A program made the translations under genes and the position numbers. A stretch of DNA of 16,825 nucleotides, from contig SYDD01000330.1 of assembly GCA_005786775.1 (NCBI GenBank), forward strand, positions 1-16,825, given 5' to 3'. This stretch comes from Opitutaceae bacterium (GTDB taxonomy: Bacteria > Verrucomicrobiota > Verrucomicrobiia > Opitutales > Opitutaceae). Shown here piece by piece: positions 14,204 through 16,825 of this stretch (positions are counted from its first letter, which is position 1; every line of letters begins with the position of its first letter). Below the pieces are notes generated by a model, which was not told where the DNA came from, made no database searches, and saw only the letters and a program-made list of their open reading frames with translations.

Positions 14204-15790
14204 TCACACCCGCTCCAGCTTCGCGCGGCCGGCCTCGACGCGGAACGAGGCGCGGGTTACGAGAGGCGCGCCGGGCCGCGTGACGTAAGGCACGGTGCGA
14301 AAGTGGGCCGTCCAAGCCGACGGGGTTAGTTCGCACGAGACGTAGCCCCGCTCCTCGTTGTGGAACTTCACGCCGGGGTTGTCGGCCAGCAGCCGGCCTA
14401 GTTCCGGGGGTTCCGCGCGGCCGTCACCGCTGGAGCTGATCGAGGTGCCGACGAACTCTACGCCCGTGACGGGCGCGTCGGGCCTTTCGAAGTCGGGTCC
14501 CAGTTCGTTCGCCCAGTGCGAGTGGATGTCGCCGGTAATCACGACCGGGTTGCGGACGCGCGCCTCGTGCCAGTGGCGCAGCAGCAGCCGTCGTTCGTGC
14601 TCATAACCCGGCCACTGGTCCATGCTCAGGGAGATTTCGGGACCGGGCGATTTGTCGACGCGGGCGAACATGACCTGCTGGGTGAGGACGTTCCAAGTGG
14701 CCGCGGAGCCCTCAAGGCCCCGGCGCAGCCAGTCGCGCTGGCCCGCGCCGAGCAGGGTTCCCGCGGGATCGAGCTGCGCGGGGTGCGGCGGTTTGCGGCC
14801 ATCGCCGAGCGGCTGGTCCGTGCGGTACTGGCGCGTGTCGAGCACGTGGAAGTCCGCGAGTCTCCCGGCGGTCACGCGGCGGTACAGGGGCATATCTGGC
14901 CCGCTAGGCAGCTGGGCCCGGCGCAGCGGCATGGCCTCGTAATAGGCCTGGTAGGCGGCGGCTCGGCGGCGGAGGAGCTGCTCGCGCGTGGTCCGCCCCG
15001 GGTCCTGCGGGATGTCGCCCGCGTAGTTGTTCACCACCTCGTGATCGTCCCAGGTCACGATCCACGGGGCAGCGGCATGCGCGGCCTGCAGGGCCGGGTC
15101 GAGGCGGTAGAGGGCGTAACGGGCCCGGTAATCGTCGAGCGTGAGGATTTCCCCACTGTTGTGCCGGCGGGTCCGGCCGTTGGCCGCGGCCCCCTCGTAG
15201 ATGTAGTCCCCGAGGTGGACGATCAGATCGGGGGCCTCTCGCACCATATGCTCGTAGGCGGTGTAGAGTCCGGTCTCGTAATGCTGGCAGGAGGCGAAGG
15301 CGAAGCGGAGTCGCTCGGGCAGGTCGGTCGTCGACGGAAACGTCCGCGTGCGGCCCTTCGGGCTGACGTCGGAGCCGGCACGGAACTGGTACCAGTACCA
15401 GCGTCCGGGGCGCAGGCCCCCGACCTCGACGTGCACGGCGTGCGCCCAGCCTGGGTTCGCGACCGCGGTGCCGCGCGCGACCACGCGGCCCATCGCCTCG
15501 TCCTCCGCGACCTGCCAACCGACCTCTACGGGCTCGGCCGGCATCCCGCCGCCGGGCTCGAGCGGCTGGGGTGCGAGACGGGTCCATAACACGAAGCCGT
15601 CGGGCGCCGGATCACCGGAGGCCACGCCGAGGGCGAAGGGATAGGCGGACAGCTTCGGGGTGGTGGTGACTGCCCCGCGGAGGCGGACGGATGAGGCGGC
15701 AGCCGCGGCGGCCAGCGAGGCGCCGGCGAGCACGAAGCGGCGGCGGGTCAGGGGAAAGTTGCCGGGCAGCGGGGTAGCGGGGGCGGACAT
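14204..15790 (-). CDS. phoD: PhoD-family alkaline phosphatase/phosphodiesterase, Tat-exported
   Basis: A 528-residue secreted metallophosphoesterase of the PhoD type. A twin-arginine signal, TRRRFVLAG (15-23) plus an alanine-rich hydrophobic stretch, directs folded export. A PhoD N-terminal domain (about 47-150) contains FALGVASGDP (52-61) and VLWTRLAP. The catalytic domain has FASCQHYETGLYTAYEHM (165-182) with metal-ligand Cys168, HLGDYIYEG (192-200), TWDDHEVVNNY (246-256) and ITGDIHSHWANEL (418-430). These are the iron/calcium centre motifs known from Bacillus PhoD. Some family members act as phospholipase D or phosphodiesterases. The ATG at 15790 puts the Tat motif near the N-terminus; an earlier TTG start would add 26 residues. 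It lies 34 bases downstream of eutC on the same strand. No Pho box is evident. Confidence 0.93.
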   Translation of the reverse strand: MSAPATPLPGNFPLTRRRFVLAGASLAAAAAASSVRLRGAVTTTPKLSAYPFALGVASGDPAPDGFVLWTRLAPQPLEPGGGMPAEPVEVGWQVAEDEAMGRVVARGTAVANPGWAHAVHVEVGGLRPGRWYWYQFRAGSDVSPKGRTRTFPSTTDLPERLRFAFASCQHYETGLYTAYEHMVREAPDLIVHLGDYIYEGAAANGRTRRHNSGEILTLDDYRARYALYRLDPALQAAHAAAPWIVTWDDHEVVNNYAGDIPQDPGRTTREQLLRRRAAAYQAYYEAMPLRRAQLPSGPDMPLYRRVTAGRLADFHVLDTRQYRTDQPLGDGRKPPHPAQLDPAGTLLGAGQRDWLRRGLEGSAATWNVLTQQVMFARVDKSPGPEISLSMDQWPGYEHERRLLLRHWHEARVRNPVVITGDIHSHWANELGPDFERPDAPVTGVEFVGTSISSSGDGRAEPPELGRLLADNPGVKFHNEERGYVSCELTPSAWTAHFRTVPYVTRPGAPLVTRASFRVEAGRAKLERV

Positions 15791-15824
15791 CTTCCCGCGA
15801 GGCAACGACCAGCGGCGGGCCGGG

Positions 15825-16625
15825 TCAAGGCGCGGGGGGTGACAAAACGGGGTCGTCGGCGAGCGCAAGGTCCGCCTTTAGTCCTGTTCCACTGCGCCCG
15901 AGCCGGGCTGCGGCGAGGAGTAGGTCCGCGAGCCGTTCCGCCGCGGTCGCCGGGGGGAGACCTTCGGGTCGAATGTTCGAGACGCAGTTGCGGTCCGCGT
16001 CGGTGCGTCCCGGCCCAGGACCGAACGTGAGGTAAGCCCCGAGGCTGTCGGGCGCGCCGAGACCTGGACGCTCGCCGAGCAGCACCAGCGAGACGCGGCA
16101 CCCGAGGAGCGGGCCGAGTTCGTCCTGCAGTTTCACGCGGGCGAAGGGCACGACTAGCACGGGGGCCATGCGCCAGCCGGCGCCGGCGAGGCGGTGGAGC
16201 ACGGGCTGCAGCGTGGGCACGGTGTGGCGTTCCGCGGCCGGGGCGGAAAGCCCGTCCGAGACGATGACCGCGAGGTCGCACGCGCCCCAGACTTGCGCGT
16301 GCGCGCTGAGTTCCCGCCGCGAAGCTTCGGCGAATCGCCGGCCCAGATCGGGGCGCGCGAGGTAGGTGGATCGGTCGGTGGCCCCGGTGGCGGCGATCGC
16401 GTAGGGAATCCGGGCCGCGGCGAGCGCCTCGCCAAGCCTTCGGGGATCGAGGGTTGCCTGCACTGCGTCGCGGGCTCGGGCGTGCGCGAGCAAGAAGTCG
16501 AGTCGCGCCGCGGTGGGCAGGCTGCCGCCCGCGCGGCCTAGGGCGATCCTCGCCGGGGTGTGGGCGCGGAGCGCGGTCCACGGGTCCGGCCGCGCGAGGG
16601 CCGAGGGCTCAGGGCAGGAGAGCAT
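15825..16625 (-). CDS. eutC: Ethanolamine ammonia-lyase small subunit
   Basis: EutC is the light subunit of the adenosylcobalamin-dependent enzyme that splits ethanolamine into acetaldehyde and ammonia. The 266 residues carry TPARIALGRAGGSLPT (23-38), AHAQVWGACDLAVIVSDGLSA in two parts (108-117 and 118-128), LLGERPGLGAPDSLG (182-196), AYLTFGPGPGRTDADRNC (197-214) and SNIRPEGL (216-223). All are conserved EutC segments near the B12 and substrate site. I chose the ATG at 16625; another in-frame ATG at 16655 is possible and would lengthen the overlap with eutB from 17 to 47 bases. Either way the gene is coupled to eutB. No microcompartment shell gene or EutA reactivase gene is visible in this window. 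Confidence 0.95.
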   Translation of the reverse strand: MLSCPEPSALARPDPWTALRAHTPARIALGRAGGSLPTAARLDFLLAHARARDAVQATLDPRRLGEALAAARIPYAIAATGATDRSTYLARPDLGRRFAEASRRELSAHAQVWGACDLAVIVSDGLSAPAAERHTVPTLQPVLHRLAGAGWRMAPVLVVPFARVKLQDELGPLLGCRVSLVLLGERPGLGAPDSLGAYLTFGPGPGRTDADRNCVSNIRPEGLPPATAAERLADLLLAAARLGRSGTGLKADLALADDPVLSPPAP

Positions 16626-16825
16626 GGTCGGGGGCGACGGGGAGCAGGCGGCCATCGCGGGCGAGGTTCATCCGCTCCAGCCAGGCCTCGAACTCCGGCG
16701 CCGGGCGGAGGCCGAGGACCTGCCGGAGGTACTGGGCGTCGTGGAAGGAGGTCGACTGGTATCCGAGCATCACGTCGTCCGCGCCGGGCACGCCCAGGAA
16801 GTAGTTGCAGCCCGCCACTCCGAGC
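16609..16825 (-). CDS. eutB: Ethanolamine ammonia-lyase large subunit, C-terminal part (5' end outside window)
   Basis: The last 71 complete codons of a gene entering from the right edge on the reverse strand. CNYFLGVPGADDVMLGYQ, then STSFHDAQYLRQVLGL, then PAPEFEAWLERM are the standard end of the EutB barrel subunit, which holds the ethanolamine-binding active site. The gene ends with a TGA at 16611-16609 inside the eutC start region. The true start is beyond 16825; an apparent GTG start at 16818 is internal, since the frame is open to the window edge. Confidence 0.93.
   Translation of the reverse strand, partial: LGVAGCNYFLGVPGADDVMLGYQSTSFHDAQYLRQVLGLRPAPEFEAWLERMNLARDGRLLPVAPDHALLP

Noticed and set aside
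14516..15589. Long forward open frame opposite phoD
   Set aside because: Antisense shadow of the PhoD catalytic domain; no independent support.

Overview
This is a very GC-rich chromosomal window with tightly packed housekeeping and catabolic genes on both strands. I see no insertion sequence, phage gene or CRISPR array. Weak or absent Shine-Dalgarno sites, a short MenC-MenE pair, a BFN-domain nuclease next to a Dus enzyme, a PF10091-type glycoside hydrolase and a secreted PhoD together suggest a free-living Verrucomicrobiota bacterium, perhaps an Opitutaceae member. That placement is an inference, not a measurement.

Left part (1-6387). The 3' end of a mannose-1-phosphate guanylyltransferase gene runs toward a reverse-strand tRNA-Phe(GAA) that carries its own intrinsic terminator. 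Upstream of the tRNA, on the same strand, is guaB (IMP dehydrogenase). Divergent from guaB is a forward run: menC (o-succinylbenzoate synthase), menE (a short o-succinylbenzoate-CoA ligase, overlapping menC by 19 bases) and polX (family X DNA polymerase with a PHP exonuclease domain, 13 bases after menE). menC and menE catalyse consecutive steps of menaquinone synthesis. A small gene encoding two ribbon-helix-helix units in one chain follows polX.

Centre (6388-11063). After a GC-rich hairpin comes a compact forward run of five genes with junctions of -4 to +7 bases: a class I aminotransferase, a HUMPS-family (3-hexulose-6-phosphate synthase / 3-keto-L-gulonate-6-phosphate decarboxylase superfamily) TIM barrel, a zinc-type polyol or sugar dehydrogenase, a short-chain dehydrogenase, and a xylose-isomerase-like TIM barrel. 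The last four look like a catabolic module for a sugar, polyol or sugar acid. Two oxidoreductases can make a keto group, a HUMPS enzyme can cleave or decarboxylate next to it, and an isomerase/epimerase can adjust the product. No sugar kinase and no phosphohexuloisomerase are visible. This is my best candidate for an undescribed pathway. Its dehydrogenase has also lost all four structural-zinc cysteines.

Right part (11064-16825). A reverse-strand pair, a BFN (DUF151) nuclease gene and a dus gene, is joined by a GTGA overlap. Divergent from it is an exported PF10091/GH144-like hydrolase. Its stop codon abuts, with no spacer, the stop of a convergent reverse-strand unit read eutB-eutC-phoD. EutBC is the B12-dependent ethanolamine ammonia-lyase. 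PhoD is a Tat-exported phosphodiesterase or phosphatase that could release ethanolamine or phosphate from lipid headgroups outside the cytoplasm. eutB runs off the window edge.
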